From Treponema sp. CETP13 (GTDB lineage: Bacteria > Spirochaetota > Spirochaetia > Treponematales > Treponemataceae), in the NCBI GenBank assembly GCA_001885315.1, contig MLPZ01000004.1:62001-126000 (forward strand): a stretch of DNA of 64,000 bases, written 5' to 3'. A model generated the notes under the pieces. It had not been told where the DNA came from. It ran no database searches and worked only from the letters and a program-made list of their open reading frames with translations. Position numbers and translations under genes: made by a program. Below, one piece after another: positions 36,932-47,232 of this stretch (positions within the stretch are counted from its first letter, which is position 1; each line of letters starts with the position of its first letter).

Positions 36932-37996
36932 TTAAGCTTGGTTTTTAGATTCTGGATCGAAAGCGTCTCGCAAACCATCACCTAAAAAGTTCATGGCAAA
37001 CAAGAAAATAGTCATTGTAATCGCTGGTACTAATAGTAACCAAGGATACAATCCCATGCCGTTAACTCCGTCTGAAACTAAAGATCCCCAAGAGGCCAGA
37101 GGTGCCGAAACTCCAAGTCCTAAAAATGATAAGAAACTTTCACTCATAATAAAAGAAGGTAATGAAAGTGTTGCATATACGATTATAATACTTATTGTGT
37201 TTGGAAGTAGATGCCTAAAAATAATCCGTCCGGAACTTGCTCCAGAAGAGCGAGCGGCTTCAACAAATTCGGAGTTTTTAAGACTAATTATTTGCCCACG
37301 CACAACTCGCGCAATTGTAAGCCAAGAAACAAGGGCTATAGCAACAAAAAGAATAAAAATATTTCTGCCTAATATTGCCATCATAATAATTACAATAAGC
37401 ATGTAGGGTAAGCCATACATAATATCTACAATACGCATTATTATGCTGTCTACCCAGCCTCCCATATAGCCCGCTAAGGCACCAAATATAATACCTATTA
37501 GTAATGCGGTAATTGTACCAACAAGGCCGATAGACATCGAAATACGGCCTCCATAGATGGTTCTAGAAAGAATATCACGACCAAGGCTGTCTGTTCCTAA
37601 AATATAATGCCGTTGGTGAATAGGATTTGTTGCAATATCTTCTAACATATCATCATATTTAGCCTGTTCCGCTTCGGTATATTCTGTTCGACCTTCTTTC
37701 TTCATTATTTTTTTTGTATGATTTTCCCATTGCTTTAACATAACTTCACCAGCCGGCTTAAATGATGGTGGAAGATATATATGATCAAGGACTTGCTGTT
37801 CGTAAGGGTGAATAGGAATTATAGGGGCAAAAAGTGCAATTGCAAAGTAAATAATTACAATCCATAAACCTATAATTGCCATTTTATTTTTTCGAAGTCT
37901 TTTCCATGCATCGTCCCATAAAGAAACTGGTTTCATGCTTTGGTTAAATTCGTTTACAGCCTCTTCGGCTTTTTTATTGCTTAAAAATGAAAACAT
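36932..37996 (-). CDS. oppC: Oligopeptide ABC transporter permease C
   Basis: An inner-membrane permease of 354 residues. TM1 (about 40-60) is followed by a periplasmic insertion of about 75 residues, then the BPD_transp_1 core with five TM helices. The EAA loop is EAARSSGASSGRIIFRHLLPN. The large loop after TM1 is normal for OppC/DppC. GGAG precedes the ATG. Confidence 0.95.
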   Translation of the reverse strand: MFSFLSNKKAEEAVNEFNQSMKPVSLWDDAWKRLRKNKMAIIGLWIVIIYFAIALFAPIIPIHPYEQQVLDHIYLPPSFKPAGEVMLKQWENHTKKIMKKEGRTEYTEAEQAKYDDMLEDIATNPIHQRHYILGTDSLGRDILSRTIYGGRISMSIGLVGTITALLIGIIFGALAGYMGGWVDSIIMRIVDIMYGLPYMLIVIIMMAILGRNIFILFVAIALVSWLTIARVVRGQIISLKNSEFVEAARSSGASSGRIIFRHLLPNTISIIIVYATLSLPSFIMSESFLSFLGLGVSAPLASWGSLVSDGVNGMGLYPWLLLVPAITMTIFLFAMNFLGDGLRDAFDPESKNQA

Positions 37997-38008
37997 GATA
38001 CAAGCTCC

Positions 38009-38938
38009 TTATTTATACGAAATACGTGGATCAAGAAAACTATAAATAATGTCTACAACAAGATTCATAATGACTAAGATAAGTGAATAGACGATAACAG
38101 TTCCCATAATAAGAGTATAATCACGGTTAAGTGCTGATTTTACAAAGAAGTTTCCAAGTCCTGGAACTAAAAAGATTTGTTCAACAACAACAGACCCTGT
38201 AACAATACCTGCAAAGGCTGGTCCTAAATAACTTACAACAGGTAACATTGCTCCTTTTAGTACATGGCGTCTAATAACAACAGAATTTTTAAGTCCTTTA
38301 GCACGTGCTGTTCTAATATAATCAGATCTAAGGACTTCTAAAATGCTTGCTCGGCTTAAACGAGCTATATAAGCAAAATAAGAAAGGGAAAGTGTGATTG
38401 CAGGCATAATAATAGTAATCCAACCATTTCGGCCTGTAATCCAGCCAGAAGTTGGCAACCATTTTAACCACACTGCAAAAATTAACATTAGTATAGGCCC
38501 TATGACAAAATTGGGTATGGAGATGCCGACTATAGCAAATGACATAGAAGAATAATCAACCCAGGAGTTCTTTTTTAAAGCAGAAAGAATTCCAATTAGT
38601 ACGCCAAATATAACTGCAAGTAAGAGGGAAACTATCCCTAAAATCAGAGAATTTGGTAAACTAGAATTAATTAGTTCGTTTACTGTATAGTCTTTATTTT
38701 TGTAAGAAGGACCTAAATCGCCACGGCATACATTACCAATATAACGTAAATATTGTTTTGTTATTGGCTCATCCATGTGATATTTTCTTAATAAATTCTG
38801 CATAACTTCATCAGAAACTTTTTTTTCACTAGAAAAAGGTCCTCCTGGAGCTAGCCGAATCATAAAAAAACTGATTGTAATAATAATAAACATAGTCGGT
38901 ATAAGACCGAGGATGCGCTTAAAGATATATTTACCCAT
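38009..38938 (-). CDS. oppB: Oligopeptide ABC transporter permease B
   Basis: The first gene of the oppBCDF unit, 309 residues. The N-terminal signature YIFKRILGLIPTMFIIITI and FFMIRLAPGGPF are typical of OppB, as is the coupling loop RTARAKGLKNSVVIRRHVLK. AGAGGAAG precedes the ATG. The 182-bp gap upstream contains a 13-bp inverted repeat. Confidence 0.95.
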   Translation of the reverse strand: MGKYIFKRILGLIPTMFIIITISFFMIRLAPGGPFSSEKKVSDEVMQNLLRKYHMDEPITKQYLRYIGNVCRGDLGPSYKNKDYTVNELINSSLPNSLILGIVSLLLAVIFGVLIGILSALKKNSWVDYSSMSFAIVGISIPNFVIGPILMLIFAVWLKWLPTSGWITGRNGWITIIMPAITLSLSYFAYIARLSRASILEVLRSDYIRTARAKGLKNSVVIRRHVLKGAMLPVVSYLGPAFAGIVTGSVVVEQIFLVPGLGNFFVKSALNRDYTLIMGTVIVYSLILVIMNLVVDIIYSFLDPRISYK

Positions 38939-39023
38939 AACTTCCTCTAGTGATTAGTTTTTATAGTATTTTATAGAACTGTAATACACTTTTCAAGGGA
39001 AAGATGAATAAAAATTACAATAT

Positions 39024-39093
39024 AATGCATAAATATATTACTATACTATACTGTAGGTGTATAATATGAAGTATAATTAAATATTTATGCATT
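39024..39093. repeat. 13-bp inverted repeat upstream of oppB
   Basis: AATGCATAAATAT (39024-39036) is repeated inverted at 39081-39093, with 44 bp between. A related ATGCATA-based repeat stands upstream of the decayed oppA. Possible regulatory site for the transporter genes. Confidence 0.4.
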
Positions 39094-39880
39094 TTTGACT
39101 AAATAAAATATATTATTGGTTTAGTTCTCTCTAAGTTTTATACCAACAAAAGGGTGTACATCCATTGTATTTGTGTACCAACCTTCCCATTTATCTAAAT
39201 TAATCATATTTTTTGATGTATAGTAATAAAAAGGAATAATGGCTTGATCTTGTTTGCATAAAATATCTTCTGCTTTTGAAAGAAGTGAGTTACGCTCTTA
39301 GCTGACAGGTAATCGAGCGGCATCGTGGAGTAATGCGTCAAATTCTGGATTGTTGTAAGATCCATCATTATTTCCACCTGTAGAAAGAAACATTTCCAAA
39401 AAGTTTGAAGGGTCTTGATAGTCTCCTACCCAGCCATTACGTGCAATTTGAAATTCATGTCCTTGTCGTGTGTCGATAAAAGTTGCCCATTCCATGTTTG
39501 TCAATTCAATATCTATACCAAGGTTTTCTTTCCATTGTTGTTGAACAAATTCAGCAATTTTTTTGTGATTTTCGCTTGTATTATACAGAATTTGAATTGT
39601 TCCAATCCCCTTTCCATTAGGGTACCCTGCATCTGCTAATAATTGTTGAGCAGCTTTTATGTTGTAAGGATTCCCTTTTGAAGGTGTAAAACCTGGCATA
39701 GGAGGGGTTAATGAGTCTGTTGGAATTTTTCCTGCTTTTGTAACTTTTTCAACTAATGTTTTACGATCGATTGCCATAGTTAATGCTTTTCTAACTCGAA
39801 CATCAGAGAGAACAGGATTATTCATATTTAATGAATAAAAATAAGAAGCATTCATTGCAGCTATTTGACTATCATCACGA

Positions 39881-39934
39881 AGCATTGCTTCGTCAAGCAT
39901 TGCTTCGTCAAGCATTGCTTCGTCAAGCATTGCT
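39881..39934 (-). repeat. 15-bp tandem repeat inside the decayed oppA
   Basis: AGCATTGCTTCGTCA occurs three times head to tail (39881-39925), plus nine bases of a fourth. It encodes MLDEA repeats where the intact oppA has one copy (MLEEA). In-frame slippage expansion. Confidence 0.9.
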
Positions 39935-40624
39935 GTTGGAATATCATTTGCCCAATCTATTTCGCCTTGTTTGTATTTTTGATATGCAGTGTTAGAGTTT
40001 TCGATAGGTAAAAATGTAACAGAAGAAAGAAATACATTGTCTTTATTCCAAAAGCTTTCATTTTTAACGACAGTAATGTGATCTTGTGGAACCCATTCAC
40101 TTAGTACAAAAGGTCCATTCCCGACAAATTTTCCTGGTTTTATCCAATCTTCCCCAAATTCTTTAATAGTATGCATTGGTAAAATAGGAAATGCAAAGTG
40201 TGCGAGCATATCAATTCCATAGGCACATGGTCCTAGAAATGTAACTTGAAATGTTTTATCATCTATAGCTTTGATTGCAACAGAATCTGCAGTTGTTTTA
40301 CCTGCGTTATAATCGGCAGCTCCTTTTATAACCATACAAGGCATGTATGCGTAGGTTGCTGCTACTTCTGGAGAAAGATAATATAACCAAGAGTCCAAAA
40401 CTGTTTTTGCAGTTATTGGTGTTCCGTCACTAAAAGTGCATTCGCGTAGATGGAAAGTAACAGTTTCGCCTGTATCGTTTCTTTCCCAACTTTCTGCAAC
40501 GCCAGGGATAGCTGTACACGTTTTTGGATCATAAGCAACTAATCCTTCAAAAAGTGCAACATAAATATTTTCTTCAGTCATCCCTTCAATTTGTGTAGGG
40601 TCTAATGATTGAGGTTCAGCATTA

Positions 40625-40658
40625 TTCGACATAATGAAATTGATTCCATTATGTCGAA
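40625..40658. repeat. Perfect 12-bp inverted repeat at the oppA frameshift
   Basis: TTCGACATAATG (40625-40636) and CATTATGTCGAA (40647-40658) flank a 10-base loop. The reading frame of the decayed gene changes at this point. Confidence 0.85.
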
Positions 40659-40815
40659 GTTGCTGTATCTTTGCACGCAGTGAATGAGAGTACAAGAGCG
40701 CAAGTTGCTACTAGTGCAAAAATTTTAAGTATTGACTTATTCATTTAAGTCCTCCAAATTTTATAGTGCTCGTATACTAAAGCGTTTATATCTAGGAATT
40801 CAAGCCTTTTTAGAA

Positions 40816-40869
40816 AAAAATGCATAAAAATATATTTTCAATGTATATTTTGTATAAATATGCATTTTT
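40816..40869. repeat. 11-bp inverted repeat upstream of the decayed oppA
   Basis: AAAAATGCATA (40816-40826) and TATGCATTTTT (40859-40869) are 32 bp apart, in the region that would hold the promoter of the decayed gene. They share the ATGCATA core with the repeat before oppB. Confidence 0.4.
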
Positions 40870-40947
40870 ATAGAAGAAATATACTTAAGTTCCTCTTTAT
40901 ACTTAAGGAGCTACAGTATAGTTAAAGCTAGTAGCCACTTTAAAAAT

Positions 40948-40981
40948 AAAAAAGCTGTTGTATTTTCACAACAGCTTTTTT
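40948..40981 (-). terminator. Terminator of the intact oppA
   Basis: The perfect 14-bp stem 40948-40961 / 40968-40981 has a 6-base loop, followed by T residues on the minus strand. It separates oppA transcription from the decayed copy and oppBCDF. Confidence 0.85.
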
Positions 40982-40998
40982 TATGATTACGTAAATAC

Positions 40999-42588
40999 TT
41001 AATCAGCTAGTTTAATTCCAACCCATGGATGCATATCCATAGTATTTGGATACCAACCTTCCCATTTATCTAGATCTATCATGTTTTTGCTTGTGTAGTA
41101 ATAAAATGGAATAATTGCTTGATCTTGACGACAAAGAATATCTTCTGCTTCGATAAGTTTTTCGTTTCGTTCGTCACTGGCACCCATTGTAGAAGCTTCT
41201 TGAAGAAGCTGGTCAAATTTTGGGTTATTATAAGCACCATCGTTGTTTCCGCCATATGACAAGAACATTTCTAAGAAGTTTGATGGATCTTGATAATCAC
41301 CAACCCATCCTGCACGACCAATTTCAAAGTTGTGACTTTGTCGAGTGTCTAAAAATGTTGCCCATTCCATGTTAGCTAATTCAATATCGATACCAAGGTT
41401 TTCTTTCCATTGCTGTTGTACAAACTCAGCAATTTTTTTATGACCTTCATTTGTATTGTATAGAACGGTAAGAGTTGGGAAACCTTCGCCATTTGGATAT
41501 CCAGCATCAGCAAGCAATTTTTTTGCAGCTTCTACATCATAAGGATTTCCCTCTGATGGTGTAAAGCCAGGCATTGGAGGGGTTAGTGAATTTGCAGGAA
41601 TTTCGCCAGCTTTTGTTACTTTTTCTACAAGTGTTTCGCGATCAAGTGCCATAGTAAGAGCTTTTCTGATTCGAATATCTTTAAGAATAGGATCGTTTAC
41701 ATTTAAATAGTAAAAATATGAAGCAAGTTGAGGTGAAATCTGAGCATCATTACGTAGGGTTGCTTCTTCAAGCATTTCTGAAGGAATATCTGTATTCCAA
41801 TCTACTTCACCTTGTTTATATTTTTGGTAGGCAGTGTTAGAGTTTTCGATAGGTAAGAATGTAACAGAGGAAAGAAATACATTATCTTTATTCCAATAGT
41901 TTTCATTCTTAACTACAGTGATGTGATCTTGTGGAACCCATTCACTTAGTACGAAAGGTCCGTTTCCTACAAAATTACCAGGTTTTATCCAATCAGCTCC
42001 AAATTCTTTAATTGTTTGCATTGGAAGAATTGGGAAAGAGTAGTGAGCGAGCATATCAATACCATATGCACAAGAACCGACAAATGTAAGTTGAAAAGTT
42101 TTATCGTCTATTGCTTTAATTGCTACTGTGTCTGCAGATGTTTTTCCAGCATTGTAATCGGCAGCCCCTTTTATAACCATACAAGGCATATAAGCATACG
42201 TTGCTGCAACTTCTGGTGAAAGATAATACAACCAAGAATCTACAACAGTTTGTGCTGTTATGGGAGTACCATCGCTGAATGAACAATCGCGTAAATGGAA
42301 AGTTACTTGTTCTCCTGTAGCGTTTCGTTCCCAACTTTTTGCAACCGCTGGAACAGCTTCACTTGTTTTAGGATCATATCCAACTAAACCTTCAAAAAGT
42401 GCCAAGTAGATACGATTTTCTGGAACTCCTTCGATTTGAGTAGGATCTAAAGATTGAGGTTCTGCACTGTTTGCGATTACAAAACTAGCATTACTTGCTG
42501 AGTCTTTGTCGTTTCCGCAAGAAACTACTGTAAACAAAAGTGCACATGCAGTTAATACGGTGGCAATTACGAGAATTGTTTTTTTCAT
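40999..42588 (-). CDS. oppA: Oligopeptide-binding lipoprotein
   Basis: The extracytoplasmic peptide-binding subunit of the Opp importer, SBP family 5. Of its 529 residues, a lipoprotein signal ends at Cys24 (LLFTVVSC). The FVIANSAEPQSLDPTQIEG start and the RIRKALTMALDRETLV signature are typical of the family. GGAGG precedes the ATG. A promoter TTGCGT-18-TAAAAT lies about 35-65 bases upstream. It has its own terminator, so the binding protein can be expressed far above oppBCDF. Confidence 0.96.
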   Translation of the reverse strand: MKKTILVIATVLTACALLFTVVSCGNDKDSASNASFVIANSAEPQSLDPTQIEGVPENRIYLALFEGLVGYDPKTSEAVPAVAKSWERNATGEQVTFHLRDCSFSDGTPITAQTVVDSWLYYLSPEVAATYAYMPCMVIKGAADYNAGKTSADTVAIKAIDDKTFQLTFVGSCAYGIDMLAHYSFPILPMQTIKEFGADWIKPGNFVGNGPFVLSEWVPQDHITVVKNENYWNKDNVFLSSVTFLPIENSNTAYQKYKQGEVDWNTDIPSEMLEEATLRNDAQISPQLASYFYYLNVNDPILKDIRIRKALTMALDRETLVEKVTKAGEIPANSLTPPMPGFTPSEGNPYDVEAAKKLLADAGYPNGEGFPTLTVLYNTNEGHKKIAEFVQQQWKENLGIDIELANMEWATFLDTRQSHNFEIGRAGWVGDYQDPSNFLEMFLSYGGNNDGAYNNPKFDQLLQEASTMGASDERNEKLIEAEDILCRQDQAIIPFYYYTSKNMIDLDKWEGWYPNTMDMHPWVGIKLAD

Positions 42589-42863
42589 TGAAATTCCTCC
42601 ATAAGAAATTTGTTACATTATTTTAATCCTGTTATTAGATATAACGCAAGTGTATTATCATATTGTTTGTATAAATTTGCAATATTAATGTATATAGATT
42701 ATAAAATATGAATATATACTGTATTAAATGTAGTCTTAATGAATAAGTGTACTACATAAAAATTAGGTATGATACATTTTTTTTGCTCATTGCAAAAAAA
42801 TGCACTATTTTGTAAACTAAGAGACACTATTCTACTATAAATGACTATATCAAGGAGTCTAAC
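42589..42863. promoter_or_regulatory. Divergent oppA/pfp regulatory region
   Basis: Leftward, TTGCGT-18-TAAAAT serves oppA. Rightward, TTGCAA (42790-42795), 17 bp and TAAACT (42813-42818) serve pfp, giving a leader of about 35 bases with AAGGAG. A short T8GC/GCA7 inverted repeat (about 42778-42800) overlaps the pfp -35. The rest of this 275-bp region is AT-rich without visible genes. Confidence 0.5.
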
Positions 42864-44522
42864 ATGACTGAAGTCTCAGCTTTACAAAAAGCACGTTATG
42901 CTTATCAGCCAAAATTGCCGGCTGTTCTAAAAAATGATTTGGACAAAATCGCTATTAAATTTGGAAAAGCAACAGAATCTGTTGCAGACCAAGCAGAACT
43001 CAAAAAGATTTTTGCAAATACCTATGGTAAACCTTTTGCTACTTTTGAAAAAGGTGATAATGCTGAAGTAAGTAAAAAAATGAATATTGGAGTTATTCTT
43101 TCTGGTGGACAAGCACCAGGAGGACACAATGTAATTTCGGGTCTTTATGACGGGATAAAAAAAGCAAATCCTGAATCGACATTGTATGGTTTTAAAGGTG
43201 GTCCCTCTGGTCTTATAGATTGCGATTATGTAACTTTTGATGATGCATTTATTGATGAGTATCGCAATACAGGTGGATTTGATATTATTGGATCTGGACG
43301 TACAAAAATAGAAACTCCAGAGCAGTATCAGGCATCTGTAGATGCAGCAAAAAAATTGAATCTTGATGCTATTGTAATTATTGGTGGTGACGATTCAAAT
43401 ACAAATGCTGCTTTACTCGCTGAATATTTTAAAGCTAATGACGTAGCAACTCGTGTTATAGGATGTCCAAAAACGATTGATGGAGATCTTAAAAATGATC
43501 TTATCGAAACTTCTTTTGGTTTTGATACTGCGTGTAAAACATATTCTGAGCTTATTGGTAATATAGAAAGAGATGCTAATTCTGCAAAAAAATACTGGCA
43601 TTTTATAAAAGTAATGGGGCGCTCAGCAAGTCATATTGCTCTTGAATGTGAGCTTCAGACTCAGGCAAATATTTGTCTAATTTCTGAAGAAGTTGAAGCT
43701 AAAAAAATGACATTACGTCAGATTACAGAAACTATTACAAAAGCAGTTGTAAAACGCTCAGAAACAGAAGGAAACTTTGGAGTTGTAATAATTCCAGAGG
43801 GACTTGTCGAGTTTATTCCAGAAATGAAAGCTCTTATTGCTGAATTAAACGATAAGATGTCTCTTAAAGCTGATGAATTTAATGCTCTTGCAGATTTTGC
43901 TGCAAAAAAAGAATGGTTGCAATCAAATCTTTCTGCTACAGCATTTGAAACATTTAATTCTCTTCCTGAGGCAATTGCTATTCAATTTTTGGCAGACCGT
44001 GATCCACACGGAAATGTACAAGTTTCACGCATCGATACAGAAAAGCTTCTTGCGCTTTCTGTAGAAGATCGACTTGCAGAACTTAAAGCAGCTGGTAAAT
44101 ATAATGGAAAGTTTAGTTCTTACTGTCATTTCTTTGGATATGAAGGTCGGTGTGCATTCCCTACAAATTTTGATGCAGATTACTGTTATTCATTAGGTTT
44201 TAATGCCTTCTTACTTATCGCTTCTGGAGTAACTGGATATCTGTCAAGTATTCGAAATTTGACAGAACCTGCTGACAAATGGGTTGCCGGCGGTATTCCA
44301 TTAACAATGATGATGAATATGGAGCAAAGAAACGGTGAAATGAAACCTGTTATTCGTAAGGCTCTTGTTGAACTTGATGGAAAACCATTTAAAACATACG
44401 CTAAAAATAGAGATAAATGGGCAGTTGAAACTTGCTATACTTTCCCTGGTGCTATTCAATACTATGGTCCAGAAGAAGTTTGTGATCAGCCTACAAAAAC
44501 ATTAAAGTTGGAACGACAATAG
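42864..44522 (+). CDS. pfp: Pyrophosphate-dependent 6-phosphofructokinase, long form
   Basis: Phosphorylates fructose 6-phosphate with PPi, reversibly, saving ATP in glycolysis. The 552 residues match the long PFP type of spirochaetes and plants. Motifs are [29 protein letters not shown] (Asp where ATP enzymes have Gly), PKTIDGDL and [25 protein letters not shown] precedes the ATG. A single-gene unit with its own promoter and terminator. Confidence 0.96.
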   Translation: MTEVSALQKARYAYQPKLPAVLKNDLDKIAIKFGKATESVADQAELKKIFANTYGKPFATFEKGDNAEVSKKMNIGVILSGGQAPGGHNVISGLYDGIKKANPESTLYGFKGGPSGLIDCDYVTFDDAFIDEYRNTGGFDIIGSGRTKIETPEQYQASVDAAKKLNLDAIVIIGGDDSNTNAALLAEYFKANDVATRVIGCPKTIDGDLKNDLIETSFGFDTACKTYSELIGNIERDANSAKKYWHFIKVMGRSASHIALECELQTQANICLISEEVEAKKMTLRQITETITKAVVKRSETEGNFGVVIIPEGLVEFIPEMKALIAELNDKMSLKADEFNALADFAAKKEWLQSNLSATAFETFNSLPEAIAIQFLADRDPHGNVQVSRIDTEKLLALSVEDRLAELKAAGKYNGKFSSYCHFFGYEGRCAFPTNFDADYCYSLGFNAFLLIASGVTGYLSSIRNLTEPADKWVAGGIPLTMMMNMEQRNGEMKPVIRKALVELDGKPFKTYAKNRDKWAVETCYTFPGAIQYYGPEEVCDQPTKTLKLERQ

Positions 44523-44550
44523 GTTGCTATAACTAAAGAAATACTAGTGT

Positions 44551-44588
44551 AAAAGGATTAATTAAATCTAGGTTTAATTAATCCTTTT
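44551..44588 (+). terminator. pfp terminator
   Basis: The perfect 16-bp stem 44551-44566 / 44573-44588 has a TCTAGG loop and a T run. Confidence 0.88.
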
Positions 44589-44643
44589 TTTTGCAAAACT
44601 CAATAATCATAAGGACGCAATTAGAATTCTATATTAAAAAAAA

Positions 44644-44673
44644 GCCCTTATGTAAGGACTTTTACATAAGGGC
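44644..44673 (-). terminator. Terminator of the cellobiose phosphorylase gene
   Basis: The perfect 12-bp stem 44644-44655 / 44662-44673 has a 6-base loop. A run of nine T residues follows on the minus strand. Confidence 0.88.
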
Positions 44674-44701
44674 ACAAAAGAGAGAGCTTTAACTTTATTA
44701 A

Positions 44702-47143
44702 CTAGACTTCAACTTCAACTGTACAAGTTTTTTTAGTAGTACTACAAGGAATAAGAGTTCCTTTTACACTTTTCCCATCAACTTTTAATTGAGGTTGAGA
44801 AGGTTCATTAGTATTTTGGGTCTTATTTACAACATGTATATTATAAATACTTCCACGATATTCACGAATAATTGAGAATTGTTTTAATGTTGGAGGAATA
44901 CATGGTTCAATTCTTAATCCGTCAAAATCTGGTTTTATTCCCAAAATAGCTTGTGAAATATTTACAAATGTCCACGCTGCTGTTCCTGTAAGCCAACTAT
45001 TTTTAGCACTTCCGTTTGCAAAACTAGATCGTGCTGCAATCGTTTGACTGTACACATAAGGTTCTGTCTGATGTATTTCACTTTGATCTTCAAGATAGGC
45101 TGGACAGATCCGCTTATAAATATCCCAAGCGTTGGCACCTCTTCCGATAACAGTTTCTCCTATACTAATCCAAGGATTATTGTGACAAAAAATAGATCCG
45201 TTTTCTTTATATCCAGGAGGATAGGAAGAAATCTCACCTAGTTCTTTGTGATAGGTTGTGTAACATGGACTGAGCAATTCAACACCATATTCGCCGAGAA
45301 GATGTTTTCGCACAGAGTCCATAGATTTTTCTATAAAACCTTCATCTTTTCCAATCCCTGCTAAAGAACAAAAACCCTGAGGTTCAATGTATATTTTACC
45401 TTCTGAACATTCGTTAGAGCCGACTTTATGTTCAAATGCATCGTATGCGCGTAAAAACCATTCTCCATCCCAACCAGCTGTCATAGTAGCTTTTGTGATT
45501 TCAGAAACAGCTTGTTCAACTTTTGTGGCTTCTTCTTGTTCACCGCGACGTCGAGCAATTTCTGCATATTCTTTACCATATTTTACAAACATACCAGCAA
45601 TGAATACACTTTCTGCTTTCCCACTATCGTAGTTTTGTACGGTTTGGAAACTTTCTCCTGGCGTTTCACTAAAACAATTAAGATTTAGGCAATCGTTCCA
45701 GTCTGCGCGTCCAATGAGAGGTAATCCGTGAGGGCCTCTATTTTTCATGGTAAAATGGATTGAAGCTCGTAAATGTTCAAATAATGGTTTTTCTGAGCCT
45801 TTTTCATTTTTAAATGGAGTAGGTTCGTCCAAAATCGAATAATCACCTGTTTCTCGAATATATGCTCCAACAGCGGCAATTAACCAAAGGGGATCATCAT
45901 TAAATCCAGATCCGATTTCATCATTTCCGCGTTTTGTAAGAGGTTGATATTGATGAGAAGTACTACCATCTTCGTTTTGTATAGAAGCAATATCGATAAT
46001 GCGTTCACGAGCTCTTGTAGGAATAAGATGCACAAACCCCAATATATCTTGACAACTATCGCGGAATCCCATTCCTCGTCCTGTTCCTGTTTCAAAATAA
46101 CTAGCAGAACGGCTCATGTTAAATGTAACCATACATTGATATTGATTCCAAATGTTTACCATACGGTTCATTTTTTCATCATCGCTGGAAACTTGATATT
46201 TTGAAAGCAATGATTCCCAGTGGAGGGCTATTTTTTTTAATTCATTTGAGACTGCTTTTTCAGTTTTAAACTTATCCATAATACGAATTGCTGTATCTTT
46301 TCGTATTATTCCAGGCTTAATAAATTTTTTTTCTACAGGATTTTGACCATATCCTATAACAAAAATTATTGTTCGAGACTCTTCTGGCTTTAATGTAATA
46401 TCAAAACGTTGGCAAGCAATAGGGTACCATCCGTGAGCCTCGCTATTACCACTTTTTCTTTGCGTTACTAGAGAAGGATTTTCCCAAGTATTAAATTGGC
46501 CTATAAAAGTATTCCTGTCTGTATCATATCCATCAGCTTTTACATTAGATCCAAAAAAAGCATAATGGTCTCGGCGTTCTCGGTATTCAGTTTTATGATA
46601 TATAACATTATCTTCAATTTCGACTTCTGCAATATTTAGATTGCGCTGAAAATTGGTCGAATCATCGACTGCATTCCATAAGCACCATTCAACTGCACCA
46701 TAAAGAGAGAGTTCTTTAGTTTCGTTTGAGTTATTTGTAAGGGTTATACGCTGAATTTCACAGTTTTCACCCATCGGAACAAAGTGAGTGCTTGTAGCTG
46801 AAATCTTATTTTTTGAGCTTTCAAAAACTGTATAGCCAAGTCCGTGATGACATTTATATGAGTCAAGTTCAGTTTTACAAGGAAGAAATGCGGGAGACCA
46901 GGCTTTTTCTCCTTTTTCTTTTATGTAAGTAAAACGCCCACCAATATCACCACCTACTTCGTTGTATCTAAAACGAAGTAACCGCTGAAGTTTCGCATCC
47001 CGATAAAAAGAATATCCGCCTCCTGTGTTAGAAATGAGACCAAAGAAGTTTTCACTTCCTAAATAATTAATCCATGGTAGCGGGGTATGAGGTGTAGTTA
47101 TAACATATTCTTTTGCCTGATCATCAAAATGTCCAAATTTCAT
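44702..47143 (-). CDS. Cellobiose phosphorylase (GH94)
   Basis: Splits cellobiose with phosphate into glucose 1-phosphate and glucose, saving one ATP per disaccharide. The start at 47143 has AAGGA upstream; 813 residues, as in clostridial enzymes. The opening MKFGHFDDQAKEYVIT and TPLPWINYLGSENFFGLIS are characteristic. GRADWNDCLN contains the general acid (Asp484). No signal peptide, so it acts in the cytoplasm after import of cellobiose by a transporter not seen here. Controlled by a consensus promoter with a LacI-type operator. Confidence 0.95.
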   Translation of the reverse strand: MKFGHFDDQAKEYVITTPHTPLPWINYLGSENFFGLISNTGGGYSFYRDAKLQRLLRFRYNEVGGDIGGRFTYIKEKGEKAWSPAFLPCKTELDSYKCHHGLGYTVFESSKNKISATSTHFVPMGENCEIQRITLTNNSNETKELSLYGAVEWCLWNAVDDSTNFQRNLNIAEVEIEDNVIYHKTEYRERRDHYAFFGSNVKADGYDTDRNTFIGQFNTWENPSLVTQRKSGNSEAHGWYPIACQRFDITLKPEESRTIIFVIGYGQNPVEKKFIKPGIIRKDTAIRIMDKFKTEKAVSNELKKIALHWESLLSKYQVSSDDEKMNRMVNIWNQYQCMVTFNMSRSASYFETGTGRGMGFRDSCQDILGFVHLIPTRARERIIDIASIQNEDGSTSHQYQPLTKRGNDEIGSGFNDDPLWLIAAVGAYIRETGDYSILDEPTPFKNEKGSEKPLFEHLRASIHFTMKNRGPHGLPLIGRADWNDCLNLNCFSETPGESFQTVQNYDSGKAESVFIAGMFVKYGKEYAEIARRRGEQEEATKVEQAVSEITKATMTAGWDGEWFLRAYDAFEHKVGSNECSEGKIYIEPQGFCSLAGIGKDEGFIEKSMDSVRKHLLGEYGVELLSPCYTTYHKELGEISSYPPGYKENGSIFCHNNPWISIGETVIGRGANAWDIYKRICPAYLEDQSEIHQTEPYVYSQTIAARSSFANGSAKNSWLTGTAAWTFVNISQAILGIKPDFDGLRIEPCIPPTLKQFSIIREYRGSIYNIHVVNKTQNTNEPSQPQLKVDGKSVKGTLIPCSTTKKTCTVEVEV

Positions 47144-47232
47144 AAGTATTCCTTTTTGCATTTTGGAAATCCAAAATACGTGTTGCTAATAATAGCAATT
47201 ATTTTATTTAAAAGCTGTTTTCAGTTGATAAA

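Larger units (their letters stand above)
39121..40744 (-). pseudogene. Decayed oligopeptide-binding protein gene (second oppA)
   Basis: A paralogue of the intact oppA next door, similar over its whole length. GGAGG, the ATG at 40744 and a lipoprotein signal peptide ending LSFTAC remain. The frame then breaks near 40625-40658, after which the body is read in another frame (NNAEPQSLDPTQIEG onward). A TAA at 39300-39298 replaces a sense codon, and homology continues in frame behind it (ERNSLLSKAEDILC to a true stop at 39121). A 15-bp unit has also expanded in tandem inside it. The open frame between could still make a protein, but without signal peptide or the last 59 residues. Confidence 0.88.

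Noticed and set aside
40693-40695. ATG at 40695 as the true start of a shorter oppA-like gene
   Set aside because: No ribosome site is present, and the real ribosome site, ATG and signal peptide lie at 40744 in another frame. The sequence from 40695 to about 40660 is out-of-frame coding.
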